From: Streptomyces sp. SCSIO 75703
GTDB lineage: Bacteria; Actinomycetota; Actinomycetes; Streptomycetales; Streptomycetaceae
Assembly: GCF_036607905.1 (NCBI RefSeq)
Contig: NZ_CP144555.1
Span: 2,108,001 to 2,172,000, forward strand
Length of the DNA stretch: 64,000 nucleotides
Direction: 5' to 3'
The stretch's first letter is position 1. Each line of letters opens with the position of its first letter. Shown here piece after piece: positions 21,274 to 30,275 of the stretch. The notes under the pieces are model-generated. The model ran no database searches. It was given only the letters and a program-made list of their open reading frames with translations, and had not been told where the DNA came from. The position numbers were made by a program, and so were the translations under genes.

Positions 21274-22038
21274 TCAGCTCGTGACGCCGCCGTCGACGAC
21301 GAGGTCCTGGCCGACGACGAAGCTCGACTCCTCGGAGGCGAGCCACAGGACCGCGGCCGCGATCTCGTCGGTGGTCGCGACGCGGGCGATCGGCACGGTG
21401 GTGGCCAGCCGGGCCGCGCGGTCGGCGTCGGTCTCCCCGGGGCGCAGCGACATGGTGGTGTCGGTGGCGCCGGGGCTCACCGCGTTGATGCGCACGCCGT
21501 CCTTGATGTGGTCCAGCGCCGCGACCCGGGTCAGGGTGCTGACGGCGGCCTTGGAAGCGGCGTAGGCGGCCATGCCGGGACGGCGCCCGTGGTAACCGAT
21601 GTTGGAGGAGGTGTTGACGATGACGCCGCCCCCGTTCTCCCGCATGTGCGCGATCTCCTGGCGCAGGCAGTGCAGGACGCCGTTGAGGTTGATGTCGAGC
21701 ACCGAGTGCCAGACGGACGGGTCCAGGTCGGCGACGGGTCCGGGCTTCCCGAAGACGCCCGCGTTGTTGTGCGCGACGTGCAGGCCCCCGTGGCGCTCCA
21801 CCGTCGAGCGCACCAGGCGTTCGACGTCCTCGGGGCGGGTGACGTCGGCGACGCAGGAGGTGGCGGCGGCGGAACCGTCCTCCTCGATCAGCCGGACGGT
21901 CTGCTCGACGGACTCGGGGCGGACGCCCGCGGCGACCACCGTGGCTCCCTCCCGGGCGAAGGCCCTGGCGGTGGCCCGGCCGATGCCGGCGCCGGCGCCG
22001 GTGACGATGACGACCTTGTCCTTGAATCGGGCGGTCAT
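21274..22038 (-). CDS. Short-chain dehydrogenase/reductase (second of the island)
   Basis: Classical SDR, 254 residues: MTARFKDKVVIVTGAGAGIGRA with the TGxxxGIG motif, HNNAGV, catalytic Ser in NTSSNIG and YAASK, ending VVGQDLVVDGGVTS. It is much less like EntA than the other SDR of the island and has a normal xylitol- or oxoacyl-reductase type profile, so it probably oxidises or reduces a tailored intermediate. It is the last gene of the upstream transcription unit, 63 bases after the MFS stop and directly before a perfect hairpin. Substrate unknown. Confidence 0.88.
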   Translation of the reverse strand: MTARFKDKVVIVTGAGAGIGRATARAFAREGATVVAAGVRPESVEQTVRLIEEDGSAAATSCVADVTRPEDVERLVRSTVERHGGLHVAHNNAGVFGKPGPVADLDPSVWHSVLDINLNGVLHCLRQEIAHMRENGGGVIVNTSSNIGYHGRRPGMAAYAASKAAVSTLTRVAALDHIKDGVRINAVSPGATDTTMSLRPGETDADRAARLATTVPIARVATTDEIAAAVLWLASEESSFVVGQDLVVDGGVTS

Positions 22039-22101
22039 GGGGGCTCCTTGGTACGTGTCGGTGCGGATGGAGACGGGATGCCCCGGGGGGCGGACGGAGG
22101 G

Positions 22102-23568
22102 TCAGGCGGCGTCGCGGCCGGGACGGGGACGCAGCAGGACGAGCGTGCCCAGGGCGGCGACGCCGAAGGCCACGGCCCCGACGGTGAACGCGAAGCCGTA
22201 ACCGGAGGACTGGGCGGAGGCCGCGGCGGTGCCGGCGCGTTCCAGGGCGTCGGTGCGGGCGGTGGCCAGCGTGACCAGCACGGCGAGGCCGATGGCCGGG
22301 CCCGCCTCCAGGGCGGTGTTGACCACGGCCCCGGCGAGGCCGGCCTGCTCCGGCGGCACGTCGGTGGTCGCGGTGACGGTGGCCCCGGCGAAGACCAGGG
22401 CCGCCCCGGCGGGGAAGAGCACCAGCCCGGCGAGGAGGGCGCCCGCGTACGGGCTGTCGGTGCCGGCCCTGCCCAGCGCGGCCATGCCGAGCCCGGCGAG
22501 CGTCAGTCCGGTGACGAGCACCACGCGCGGGCCGAAGCGCTGCACCATCCGGCCCACGCCCAGGCCGCCGAGGACCAGGGTCAGGCCGAACGGCAGGAAG
22601 GCCGCCGAGGTCTGCAGCGGGGTGTAGCCCCGTACCTGCTGGAGGTACAGGGCGAGCAGGAAGAAGATCGTGGTGATGCCCGCGGCGCCCAGGAAGACCG
22701 CCAGCAGCGCCGTCGCCCGGCGGGGCGAGGCGGGGAAGGACAGCGGCAGCAGCGGCTGCTCCACCCGGGCCTCGGTGACCACGAAGCCCAGCAGCAGGAC
22801 GGCGCCGGCCACCAGCGGGCCGAGCGCGACCGGCGAGGTCCAGCCGTACTCGGGCGCCTCCACCAGCCCGTATCCGAGCAGGCCGATGCCGGCGGTGACC
22901 AGGGCCGCGCCGAGCACGTCGAGCCGGCCGCCCCGCGAGGCCGCGCCCTGCGGCAGCAGCCGCGGGGCGACGGCGAGGACCACCGCCGCCACCGCGACCG
23001 GGGCGGCGAACGCCCAGCGCCAGGAGTCCGCCGAGGCCACCACGCCCGACAGCAGCATCCCCGCGGTCCCGCCGGAGGCCGCGAGCCCGCCCCACACCGC
23101 CATGGCGCGGGCGTGCCGCGCGGGTTCCGGGTGGACGGCGCTGACCAGCGCCATCGCGGCGGGTACCGCGAGGGCGGCGCCGGCCCCCTGCGCGAAGCGG
23201 GCCGCGAGCAGCGTCCACAGACCGGGCGAGAACGCCGCCAGCGCCGAGCTGAGACCGAAGACCAGCGTGCCGAGCAGGAACACCCGCCGGCTGCCGTACA
23301 GGTCGGACAGGCGTCCGCCGAGCAGCAGCAGACCGCTGAAGGACATGCCGTACGAGGCGCCGAGCAGGACGAGTTCGCCGCGGCTGGTGCCGAACTCCTC
23401 CTGGATCTGCGGCAGCACCACGTTGAGCATGCTCATCGCGAGGATGAGCACGAACTGCACCGAGGCGAGCAGCGCGAACGCCGCGCCCCGGTGTCTGCCG
23501 GCCGCGGCGCCCGCGGTCGTTCCGGACGGTGTCGTCCGCTGGTTCGCGACGGTGTCCTGCTGCCGCAC
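22102..23568 (-). CDS. MFS drug/metabolite exporter (DHA2, QacA/EmrB type)
   Basis: Proton-driven membrane exporter of 488 residues with about 14 hydrophobic segments. Motif A appears as GGRLSDLYGSRRVFLLGT, and SWRWAFAAPV and the alanine/glycine-rich helices fit DHA2 transporters that extrude antibiotics and dyes. GTG 23568 has GAGG six bases upstream and lies eight bases after the stop of the oxidase gene. It presumably exports the island's product and gives self-protection (inference from position). Confidence 0.9.
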   Translation of the reverse strand: MRQQDTVANQRTTPSGTTAGAAAGRHRGAAFALLASVQFVLILAMSMLNVVLPQIQEEFGTSRGELVLLGASYGMSFSGLLLLGGRLSDLYGSRRVFLLGTLVFGLSSALAAFSPGLWTLLAARFAQGAGAALAVPAAMALVSAVHPEPARHARAMAVWGGLAASGGTAGMLLSGVVASADSWRWAFAAPVAVAAVVLAVAPRLLPQGAASRGGRLDVLGAALVTAGIGLLGYGLVEAPEYGWTSPVALGPLVAGAVLLLGFVVTEARVEQPLLPLSFPASPRRATALLAVFLGAAGITTIFFLLALYLQQVRGYTPLQTSAAFLPFGLTLVLGGLGVGRMVQRFGPRVVLVTGLTLAGLGMAALGRAGTDSPYAGALLAGLVLFPAGAALVFAGATVTATTDVPPEQAGLAGAVVNTALEAGPAIGLAVLVTLATARTDALERAGTAAASAQSSGYGFAFTVGAVAFGVAALGTLVLLRPRPGRDAA

Positions 23569-23576
23569 GGCTCGCC

Positions 23577-25241
23577 TCACGTGGTGTCGGGGAGGGTGAT
23601 GGACTGCGAGTGCCGGAACGTGTTCCGGGGGTCGTACGCGGCCTTGGCACGCTGGAGCCGCGGGTAGTTGTCCTTGTAGTACAGGGTGTGCCACGGCACG
23701 CCGGTGGTGTTGACCTGCGGGTCGGTGATGTCGGCGTCCGGGTAGTTGATGTAGCAGCCGTCCGTGGCCGCGCCGGGGACGGGGTAGCCGCCGGTGGCGG
23801 AGAACACCTCGCCGTACACGTCGCGGGTCCACCCGATGTTGGCGTCGTCGCCGTCGGCGTCCGGCCAGAAGCTCTGGAACAGGCCCTTGAAGATCGAGTC
23901 GCGCTGCGCCGACGCGGTGTCGCCCGCGCCCACCGTGTTGATCTTCCCGCCGTAGGAGAGCAGGACGACCATGGAGGCCGGGTTCTCGTGGTCGGTGCGG
24001 GTCAGGTGCCGGTACATGGACGCCGCCTGCGCCGTCGTCACGTTCCGGCGCAGGTAGGCGGACTTGTGGTGGCCGCGCAGCGTCGGGTCGGTCAGCGTCG
24101 GGTTGCTGGTGCCCAGCAGCCGTACGGAATGCAGCCAGGGCAGTCGCTGCGGGGTGAACAGCTCGGGCAGCGGCCCCAGTTCGCCGACGTTGCCGGCGAG
24201 CGGGCGCAGGGCCGTGGCGGACAGGGGGGCGGTCACCTCGGCGAGGAAGTCGCGCAGCGCGTCCTCGGCTCCGGGCAGGGTCGCGTCGACCTGGGTGAGG
24301 AGTCCGATGCTGCCGTTCGCCCGGTGGTTCATCATCAGGAAGCTGCACAGGGACGCCTCGGCCGCCGAGGGGGTGGCGTTGCGCTCGTGCCAGGCGCCGA
24401 AGGCGCGCACCACGGCGGTGAAGGCGTCCTTGCCGAGCGCGCTCCACGGCAGGCCCAGCGCGCTGACCAGGACCTCGCGGGGGGGCCGGGGCAGCAGCGC
24501 GGAGGGGTCGGTGCCGGTGGCGCCGGGGCTGCGGAACCAGTACCGCGTGATCACGCCGAAGTTGCCGCCGCCCCCGCCGGTGTGGGCCCACCACAGGTCC
24601 CGGTGGGGGTCGTCGGCCTCGCGGGTGGCCACGACGCTGCGGGCCTTGCCGTTCGCGCCGACGACGACCACCTCGACGGCGTACAGGTGGTCGACGGTCA
24701 GTCCGTGGCGCCGCGACAGCATGCCGTAGCCGCCGCCGCTGATGTGGCCGCCGGCGCCCACCGAGTAGCACATGCCGCCGGGGATGGTGACTCCCCAGCC
24801 CTTGAACAGCGACTCGTACACGTGGAGCAGCGTGGCGCCCGCGCCGACGGCGAAGGCCCGGCGGCGACGGTCGTAGGTCACGGTGTCGAGCAGGGAGGTG
24901 TCGATGACCACCCGTGCCTCGGGGTGGTGGACGAAGTCCGCGTAGCAGTGGCCGCCGCCGCGCACGGATATGCGCTTGCCGGCGTCGACGGCCTCCTGGA
25001 CGGCGCGCACCGTCTGCTCGGTGGTCCGCACCAGCCGGACGGCGTCGGGACGGGAGACCCAGCGGGCGTTGTTGCCGACGACGAGGTCGGCGTAGCGGGG
25101 GTCGCCCGGGAGGACCGTGACCGCGTCGCCGCCGGCGGCGGAGCCGGCGGGTGCGGCGGGCGAGGCGGCGGCGGGACCCGCCTCCAGGGTCGTGGCGGCT
25201 ATCGCGACGGCCGTACCGGTCAGGACGCTTCGTCTTCTCAT
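23577..25241 (-). CDS. Tat-exported FAD-linked oxidase, bicovalent flavin type (BBE-like)
   Basis: Secreted flavoprotein oxidase of 554 residues. The N-terminus MRRRSVLTGTAVAIAATT is a twin-arginine signal, so it is exported folded with its cofactor. The FAD domain has SVRGGGHCYADF, whose His should bind the flavin, and PGGMCYSVGAGGHISGGGYG, whose Cys should give the second covalent bond. The C-terminus ends YDPRNTFRHSQSI, as in berberine-bridge-type oxidases. Related exported enzymes finish antibiotic biosynthesis outside the cell by alcohol, amine or ring oxidation. Together with the MFS pump next door this suggests a final oxidation after export. Confidence 0.9.
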   Translation of the reverse strand: MRRRSVLTGTAVAIAATTLEAGPAAASPAAPAGSAAGGDAVTVLPGDPRYADLVVGNNARWVSRPDAVRLVRTTEQTVRAVQEAVDAGKRISVRGGGHCYADFVHHPEARVVIDTSLLDTVTYDRRRRAFAVGAGATLLHVYESLFKGWGVTIPGGMCYSVGAGGHISGGGYGMLSRRHGLTVDHLYAVEVVVVGANGKARSVVATREADDPHRDLWWAHTGGGGGNFGVITRYWFRSPGATGTDPSALLPRPPREVLVSALGLPWSALGKDAFTAVVRAFGAWHERNATPSAAEASLCSFLMMNHRANGSIGLLTQVDATLPGAEDALRDFLAEVTAPLSATALRPLAGNVGELGPLPELFTPQRLPWLHSVRLLGTSNPTLTDPTLRGHHKSAYLRRNVTTAQAASMYRHLTRTDHENPASMVVLLSYGGKINTVGAGDTASAQRDSIFKGLFQSFWPDADGDDANIGWTRDVYGEVFSATGGYPVPGAATDGCYINYPDADITDPQVNTTGVPWHTLYYKDNYPRLQRAKAAYDPRNTFRHSQSITLPDTT

Positions 25242-25321
25242 GGAACTCGCGTTCTCTCTGTGTAGGTGTCGATGAGCGGTGGCGACATGACATGCACCAG
25301 GAGCCGGAATGCGCCGAGCGG

Positions 25322-25810
25322 TCAGTCGCCCCAGACGACCCCCAGTCCGAGTTTCTCCGCGAATTCCCTGGTGCGGTCGACGGACCACGCCGCACCGACC
25401 GGAGCCGACTTTCCGTGGTGGGTCGGATATCCGGTCTCCGAGAAGAACCGTTCGAATCCACCGGGTGTGGTGATGACGTAGAAACGGGCGGTATCGCTCT
25501 CCACGAGGTAGGAATGCGGTATCCCGCGCGGCAGGAACAGCACGCCCGCGCCGTTGACGACCTCGGTGCGCTCGCCCGCGGTGAGGACGACCTCGCCGCC
25601 CTCGACGATGAAGATCTCGTCCTCGAGGGTGTGCGTGTGCCGCGGAGCGCGTTCCCCCTTCACCGCGCTGAAGTGCGTGATTCCCAGCATGCCGCCGGTC
25701 TCCTCGGCGGAGAGCTTGGTGGTGACCACCGACCCCTTCCCCCAGAGCCGGGACACCCCCTCGCCGTCGCGGCGGATCAGCGGCGACCGTCCGCCCAGTT
25801 CTGCGGTCAA
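25322..25810 (-). CDS. Cupin-domain protein
   Basis: Single-domain cupin of about 162 residues. Metal-binding pattern residues are seen in RHTHTLEDEIFIVEGG (His, His, Glu) and LPRGIPHSYLV (His), so it is probably a metal-dependent dioxygenase, isomerase or binding protein. TTG 25810 is preferred because GGGAG lies five bases before GGGTC-TTG; a GTG at 25843 would add 11 residues but has no ribosome site. It is the first gene of the minus-strand island, 80 bases before the oxidase gene. A ring-opening or tailoring role in the pathway is possible but not shown. Confidence 0.8.
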   Translation of the reverse strand: MTAELGGRSPLIRRDGEGVSRLWGKGSVVTTKLSAEETGGMLGITHFSAVKGERAPRHTHTLEDEIFIVEGGEVVLTAGERTEVVNGAGVLFLPRGIPHSYLVESDTARFYVITTPGGFERFFSETGYPTHHGKSAPVGAAWSVDRTREFAEKLGLGVVWGD

Positions 25811-25884
25811 GACCCCTCCCGAGCGCGCTCTGCCATGTTCCACTCACCAGTTCGACGGGAGCCTCACATGCCGCCGGGACCGCT

Positions 25885-25986
25885 CGCAACGCGCGCCGGA
25901 ATAGTTTGTCAGGTGCGGTTCCCCTGCCTTCCGGAGAGCAGCTCCGGGTCCGGAACGCAACGCGGCGCGGAATACTTTGTCACGTG
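25885..25986. promoter_or_regulatory. Pair of 31-base direct repeats in the divergent cupin/transaldolase-like promoter region
   Basis: Copies at 25885-25915 and 25956-25986 match at 26 of 31 positions and share CGCAACGCG, GGAATA, TTTGTCA and GTG. They start 71 bases apart, close to seven helical turns, between the cupin (minus) and the transaldolase-like gene (plus). A weaker look-alike (GGAAT at 21005 then TTCGTCAGGTC at 21016) precedes the DAHP synthase unit. They look like binding sites for an island regulator. Confidence 0.6.
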
Positions 25987-26105
25987 TCCGGAATTCGATC
26001 GGGGGGTAACGCCGACGTTATCCCCACGGGGACGCGAGTGTAATGTCTGGCCCGGGACTCGACGGTCCACGACGTCTTGCGCCGATTCCGGAGCGGAGGC
26101 AATCG

Positions 26106-27221
26106 ATGACCATGGGGACGTGCCCGGCCGGTGGCGGTGCCCTGGCCCAGCTCACGGCGGAGGGGGTCGCGCTCTGGCTGGACGACTGGCACCGCGGCCG
26201 GGCGGCCGGGGGCGGTCTGGGGAGACTGGTCGAGGCCGGGCTGGTGCGCGGCGCCGTGTCCCGGCCGGCGGCCGTGGTGCGGGCGCTCGCCGACGGCACC
26301 GCCTACCGCGGCCAGTTGGAGGATCTCCAGCGGTCCGGGGTGCCGGCCGAGGAGCGGGCCTACGCGCTGATCGCCGAGGACGCCCGTGCGGCCTGTGCCG
26401 CGCTGGAGCCGGTGTTCCGGTCGACGCGGGGCATGCACGGCTGGGTCTCCGTGGGGCTCGCGCCCCGCCTCGCCTCGGACGCCGGGGCCACCGTCGGCCA
26501 CGCCCTGCGTCTCGCGCGGACGGTGGGGCGGCCGAACCTGCTGGTCCGGGTGCCCGCCGCGGGCCGGGGCATGGCCGCCGCCGGCGACCTGCTCGCCCGC
26601 GGCGTCGGCGTGCACCTCACGTCCGTGTTCTCCGTGCGGCGCTACGCGGAGGCCGTGGACGTCTACTTCCGGGGCCTGGAACGCGCCGCGGCCACCGGCG
26701 CCCCGCACTCCGCCGTCACCTCCCTGGTCTCCGTGGACGTCGGCCACCTCGACGCCGGGGTCGACGCCCTGCTGGACGCCTCGGGGGACCCCTTTGCCGC
26801 CGGACTGCGCGGCACCGCCGGCACGGCGACGGCCCAACTGCTGTACCGGCGCTACGAGGAGAGCCTCGGCTGCCCCCAGTGGCGTACCCTCGCGGCCGGT
26901 GGCGCCCTCCCCCAGCGCCTGCTGTGGACCTCGGAGCACACACCGGAGGAACCGCGGGCGGCGCTGGACCGGGTGGAACGGCTGATCGCCTGGATGACCC
27001 TGCACGCCCTGCCCGAGGGCGCCCTGGGCGCGCTGGAGCGCCGCTCCGGGTTCCACGGGGACACCGTGAGCGGGCGGCACGGCCCCGCCTGCCGCGTCCT
27101 GGACGGGCTGGAGCGCACGGGCGTCCTCCTCGACTCGGTCGCCCGCCATCTGGAACAGGCGGCGCTGGACCGTGAACTGGCCGCCTGGGAAGCCCTGTTG
27201 TCGGCGGTGGGGACGCGGTAG
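26106..27221 (+). CDS. Transaldolase-like protein lacking the Schiff-base lysine
   Basis: A 371-residue member of the transaldolase family by pattern: LWLDDWHRGRAAGG near the start, GWVSVGLAPRLASDAGATV, RPNLLVRVPA and a VHLTSVFSVRRYAEAVDVY segment line up with Streptomyces transaldolases. The lysine that forms the Schiff base in active enzymes (LIKIPAT) is Arg148 here (CGG at 26547-26549). The TTNP substrate motif is replaced by VSRP, and the phosphate-binding SxxVSRVD region is SVDVGHLD. It is therefore unlikely to act as a transaldolase. GGAGG six bases before ATG 26106 fixes the start. It is divergent from the island's cupin and may have a new activity or a regulatory role. Confidence 0.8.
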   Translation: MTMGTCPAGGGALAQLTAEGVALWLDDWHRGRAAGGGLGRLVEAGLVRGAVSRPAAVVRALADGTAYRGQLEDLQRSGVPAEERAYALIAEDARAACAALEPVFRSTRGMHGWVSVGLAPRLASDAGATVGHALRLARTVGRPNLLVRVPAAGRGMAAAGDLLARGVGVHLTSVFSVRRYAEAVDVYFRGLERAAATGAPHSAVTSLVSVDVGHLDAGVDALLDASGDPFAAGLRGTAGTATAQLLYRRYEESLGCPQWRTLAAGGALPQRLLWTSEHTPEEPRAALDRVERLIAWMTLHALPEGALGALERRSGFHGDTVSGRHGPACRVLDGLERTGVLLDSVARHLEQAALDRELAAWEALLSAVGTR

Positions 27222-27248
27222 CGCGCCCCCGCCGCCGACCGCTTCCGC

Positions 27249-27280
27249 GGCCCGGCCGGGCCCCCCGACCCGGCCGGGTC
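27249..27280. terminator. Two adjacent GC palindromes between convergent genes
   Basis: Two 14-base perfect palindromes (27249-27262 and 27267-27280) sit between the ends of the transaldolase-like gene (27221) and the convergent methyltransferase (27279, whose stop is included). They share a CCCGGCCGGG core. A bidirectional terminator is likely. Confidence 0.5.
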
Positions 27281-28058
27281 ACGTCCCGGACGGCGCCCCG
27301 GCCTGCTCCGGCACACCGCCGGCGTCCACGTCCCACGGCCACGTCCCCGCGACCGCGCCGGGGCTGATCTCCAGCAGGTAGTGCTCGACCGGGTCCCCCC
27401 GGTCGACGACCGCGTGCCGTTCCCGCACGCTCAGCCGCCGCCCCGCCTCCGCGGCGATCCGGGCCAGCGCGTCGAGGTCCCCCCGGCTGCTGAAGTGCAG
27501 CAGGGCCCGCCCGCCGCGGGTCAGCCGGCGCGGCGCCTCCTCCACGTAGCGGCGGTGGGCCGCGTACCCGGGATCGACGTAGGCCCGTTCCAGCGGTGAG
27601 CCGAACCGGTGGTCCTCGGGCGCCCGCACGTAGGGGGAGCTCCACACGATGGTGTCGTACGACTCGTCGGGCAGCCCGGCGAAGAGGTCGCTGTGCACGC
27701 AGTGGACGCGGTGGCCGACGCCGTGACGGCGCGCGTTGCGCGCGGTGTTGGCCACGGCCTCCGGGTTGATGTCGCAGGCGACGACCCGTTCGCAGCCGGC
27801 GAGGGCGGCGGTGACCGCGACGACGCCGGTGCCGGAGCCGATCTCGCAGAAGGCGCCGCGCCAGGGCGGGGCGGCCGGGGTGCCGAGGCCCAGCAGGTCG
27901 AGCACGATCTCCGTGGTGCCCGCGTGCGGGGGTGAGAACACCGTGTCGAGCAGGTCCCACTGGCGCCCGCGCAGGCTGAAGACCCCGGGCCGGTGTTCCG
28001 GCCGCATGGAGTCACGACTGCGCTCGATCGACCGCAGGTAACTGGTGATCTCGGACAT
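27279..28058 (-). CDS. SAM-dependent methyltransferase, HemK/PrmC-like fold
   Basis: A 259-residue class I methyltransferase. The SAM-binding motif is FCEIGSGTGVVAVTAALAG near residue 90, followed by VVACDINPEAVANTARNA. Where HemK-type enzymes have NPPY it has WSSPYVRAPED, so it belongs to the small-domain methyltransferase group but is probably not a release-factor methylase. It may methylate the island's product or another small molecule; this is inferred from position at the island's edge. ATG 28058 is the start. It is divergent from the GAF/PucR regulator with a 276-base gap. Confidence 0.75.
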   Translation of the reverse strand: MSEITSYLRSIERSRDSMRPEHRPGVFSLRGRQWDLLDTVFSPPHAGTTEIVLDLLGLGTPAAPPWRGAFCEIGSGTGVVAVTAALAGCERVVACDINPEAVANTARNARRHGVGHRVHCVHSDLFAGLPDESYDTIVWSSPYVRAPEDHRFGSPLERAYVDPGYAAHRRYVEEAPRRLTRGGRALLHFSSRGDLDALARIAAEAGRRLSVRERHAVVDRGDPVEHYLLEISPGAVAGTWPWDVDAGGVPEQAGAPSGT

Positions 28059-28334
28059 GCCGCCCGACGTCCCCCTCCTGTGTCCCGGGCCCCGTCACGT
28101 GGGCACCGGACACCGTTTCCGTCCCGTTTTCACCGTCGTGGCCTGATCCTTTCGCGGTCCGGGGCGGGGCGACAGGTGGCCCCGGCACCGGATCGCACGG
28201 GTGGGGTGGTGGTTCGGCCACCATGGGGCGCGGCGCGGGAGGCTCGGTTGCCGTGGCGGGGGCCCCGTCCTAGGCTCCCTGGGGCCGACCTGCGCGATCA
28301 CGGGGGGATGATGACAGGGGGACCGGAGACTGCC

Positions 28335-30269
28335 GTGTCCGACGCCATGTCCGTGCTGGAACTGCTCGCCGAGGGAGCGGCGCCGGAGCGCTTCGAGGAA
28401 CTGCTCGGCTGCGCACGGCAGGCGAACCCCGGCGCGGACCTCGCGGAACTCGACCGGGCGGTCCGCCTCGCCGCCCGCGTCCAGGCCCTCATCGGCCATG
28501 CCCAGCGGCGCGAGGCCGGGCTCTCGGTGCTCGTCGACACCGCGCACGACCTCACCCTCGTGCACGGGGTGGACGCCCTGCTGCACGAGATCACCCGGCG
28601 GGCCCGGCGATTACTCAACCTGGACATGGCCTACATCGGGCTGCTGGACTCGCGGGGCGGCGACACCGCCGCCATCCGGGTCGCCGAGGGGGAGACCACC
28701 TCGCGCAGCGTGGGCCTCAAGACCACCGCGGACGCCGGTCTCGGCAGCCTCGTCCAGCGCACCGGCGCCCCCGCTTGGACCCCCGACTACCGGGCCGACC
28801 GGGACATCCCGCACTCCGCCGAGATCGACGGGGTGGTCCGGGCCGAGGGGCTGCGCGCCATGCTGGCGGTGCCGCTCGGGCACGGCACCCGCGTCTTCGG
28901 GACCCTCTACGGCGCCGACCGCAAGGTCCGCCACTTCACGCCCGACGAGATCAGCCTCATGCGCTCCCTCGGCAAGCTCGCCGGGGTCGCCTTCGAACGG
29001 GCCCGGCTGCTGGAGGACGCTCGCGCCGAGGTGACCGAGCTGGAACGGGACACCTCCCGGGCGCGCAGCAGCCTCAGCGAGCAGCGCCGGGTGGAGGCCG
29101 CCTACATCCGGCTGATCGATCTGGTGCTCAGCGGCTGCGACCCCCAGCCCCTCGCCGAGGCCGCGGCCCGCGAGTTGTCGGGTGTGCTGGTGGTGCGCGA
29201 CTGCGTCGGGCGGACCGTGGTGGTCACGGGCACCGCGCCGGAACTGCCCGAGGAGGAGTTCCTGCGCTGGACGTACGACGCCCACGCGGCGGGCCGCCCG
29301 GTGCCGGTGCCCGGGGGCTGGGTCGCACCCGTCACCGCGGGCGGCGAGAACCTCGGCTCGGTCGTGCTGGTCACCCCGGAGGCGCTGACGGACGGTTTCG
29401 GGGTGCGGCTGCTCCAGCTCACCGCGCGGGCCGTCGCCCTGATCCTGCTGCTCCAGCGCACCTCGGCCGTCGCGCACGACCAGATCCGCGACGAGTTGTT
29501 CGAGGAGTTGCTGAGCGACGTCATCCCGCAGCCGCGCCGGCTGACGCACCGGGCCCGGCGCCTGGGCATCGCCCTGGACACGCCGCACGTGGTGGTGGTC
29601 GCCCGGCCCGAGGGCGGGCCGGGGGGCCGGGCCGCCGCGTGGGCCTCCTCGTACGCGCACCGGGTCCGCGGGCTGGCCCGGTTCCGCGAGGGGCGGGCGA
29701 CGCTCCTGGTGCCCGGGGACGACCCCCTCGCCGCGGCCCACGCGGTGTCCCGGGAGCTGACACCGCTCGCCGGGCATCCCGTCACCGTCGGGGCGGCGGG
29801 CCCGGTGGCGAACCCGGACGGGGTGGCCAGGGCCCACCGGGAGGCGGCGAGCTGCCTGGACGCGCTGACCGAACTGGGCAACCTCGGCTGCGCGGCCACC
29901 CCTCAGCAGATGGGGTTCCTCGGGGTGCTGCTCTCCGAGACCCACGGCGTCGACGACTACATCGCCTCGGTGATCGGCCCGGTCCTGGACTACGACGCGG
30001 CGCGGTTCACCGAGCTGACGCACACGCTGGACGCGTACTTCGCCTCCTCCGCGAGTCCGACCCGGGCCGCCTCGGACCTGCACGTGCACCCGAACACGGT
30101 CTCCCGGCGGCTGGAGCGGATCACCGAACTCCTCGGCCCGGACTGGCAGTCGCCGGAACGGTCCCTGGAGATCCAGCTCGCCCTGCGGCTGCACCGCACC
30201 CGGCGCACCCTCCAGCACCGGCGTCCCACGGCCGGCCCGCCGCGGGACGCCGGCCGCCCCCCGGTCTGA
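28335..30269 (+). CDS. GAF/PucR-type transcriptional regulator with a TTA codon
   Basis: A 644-residue regulator. A GAF sensor domain spans about residues 60-230 (LVHGVDALLHEITRRARRLL to LGKLAGVAFERARLLEDA), a short coiled region follows, then a CdaR/PucR-type middle region, and a C-terminal helix-turn-helix (SDLHVHPNTVSRRLERITELLG) like PucR. GTG 28335 has GGAG six bases upstream; in-frame ATGs at 28308 and 28311 are alternatives. Codon 93 is TTA (28611-28613), which in Streptomyces makes translation depend on the bldA tRNA and so on development. It is the only transcription factor near the island and may control it (inference). The ligand of the GAF domain is unknown. Confidence 0.85.
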   Translation: MSDAMSVLELLAEGAAPERFEELLGCARQANPGADLAELDRAVRLAARVQALIGHAQRREAGLSVLVDTAHDLTLVHGVDALLHEITRRARRLLNLDMAYIGLLDSRGGDTAAIRVAEGETTSRSVGLKTTADAGLGSLVQRTGAPAWTPDYRADRDIPHSAEIDGVVRAEGLRAMLAVPLGHGTRVFGTLYGADRKVRHFTPDEISLMRSLGKLAGVAFERARLLEDARAEVTELERDTSRARSSLSEQRRVEAAYIRLIDLVLSGCDPQPLAEAAARELSGVLVVRDCVGRTVVVTGTAPELPEEEFLRWTYDAHAAGRPVPVPGGWVAPVTAGGENLGSVVLVTPEALTDGFGVRLLQLTARAVALILLLQRTSAVAHDQIRDELFEELLSDVIPQPRRLTHRARRLGIALDTPHVVVVARPEGGPGGRAAAWASSYAHRVRGLARFREGRATLLVPGDDPLAAAHAVSRELTPLAGHPVTVGAAGPVANPDGVARAHREAASCLDALTELGNLGCAATPQQMGFLGVLLSETHGVDDYIASVIGPVLDYDAARFTELTHTLDAYFASSASPTRAASDLHVHPNTVSRRLERITELLGPDWQSPERSLEIQLALRLHRTRRTLQHRRPTAGPPRDAGRPPV

Positions 30270-30275
30270 GCGGGG

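Noticed and set aside
27279..28058. Release-factor glutamine methyltransferase (PrmC/HemK)
   Set aside because: The essential NPPY motif is SSPY and the N-terminal PrmC domain is absent.
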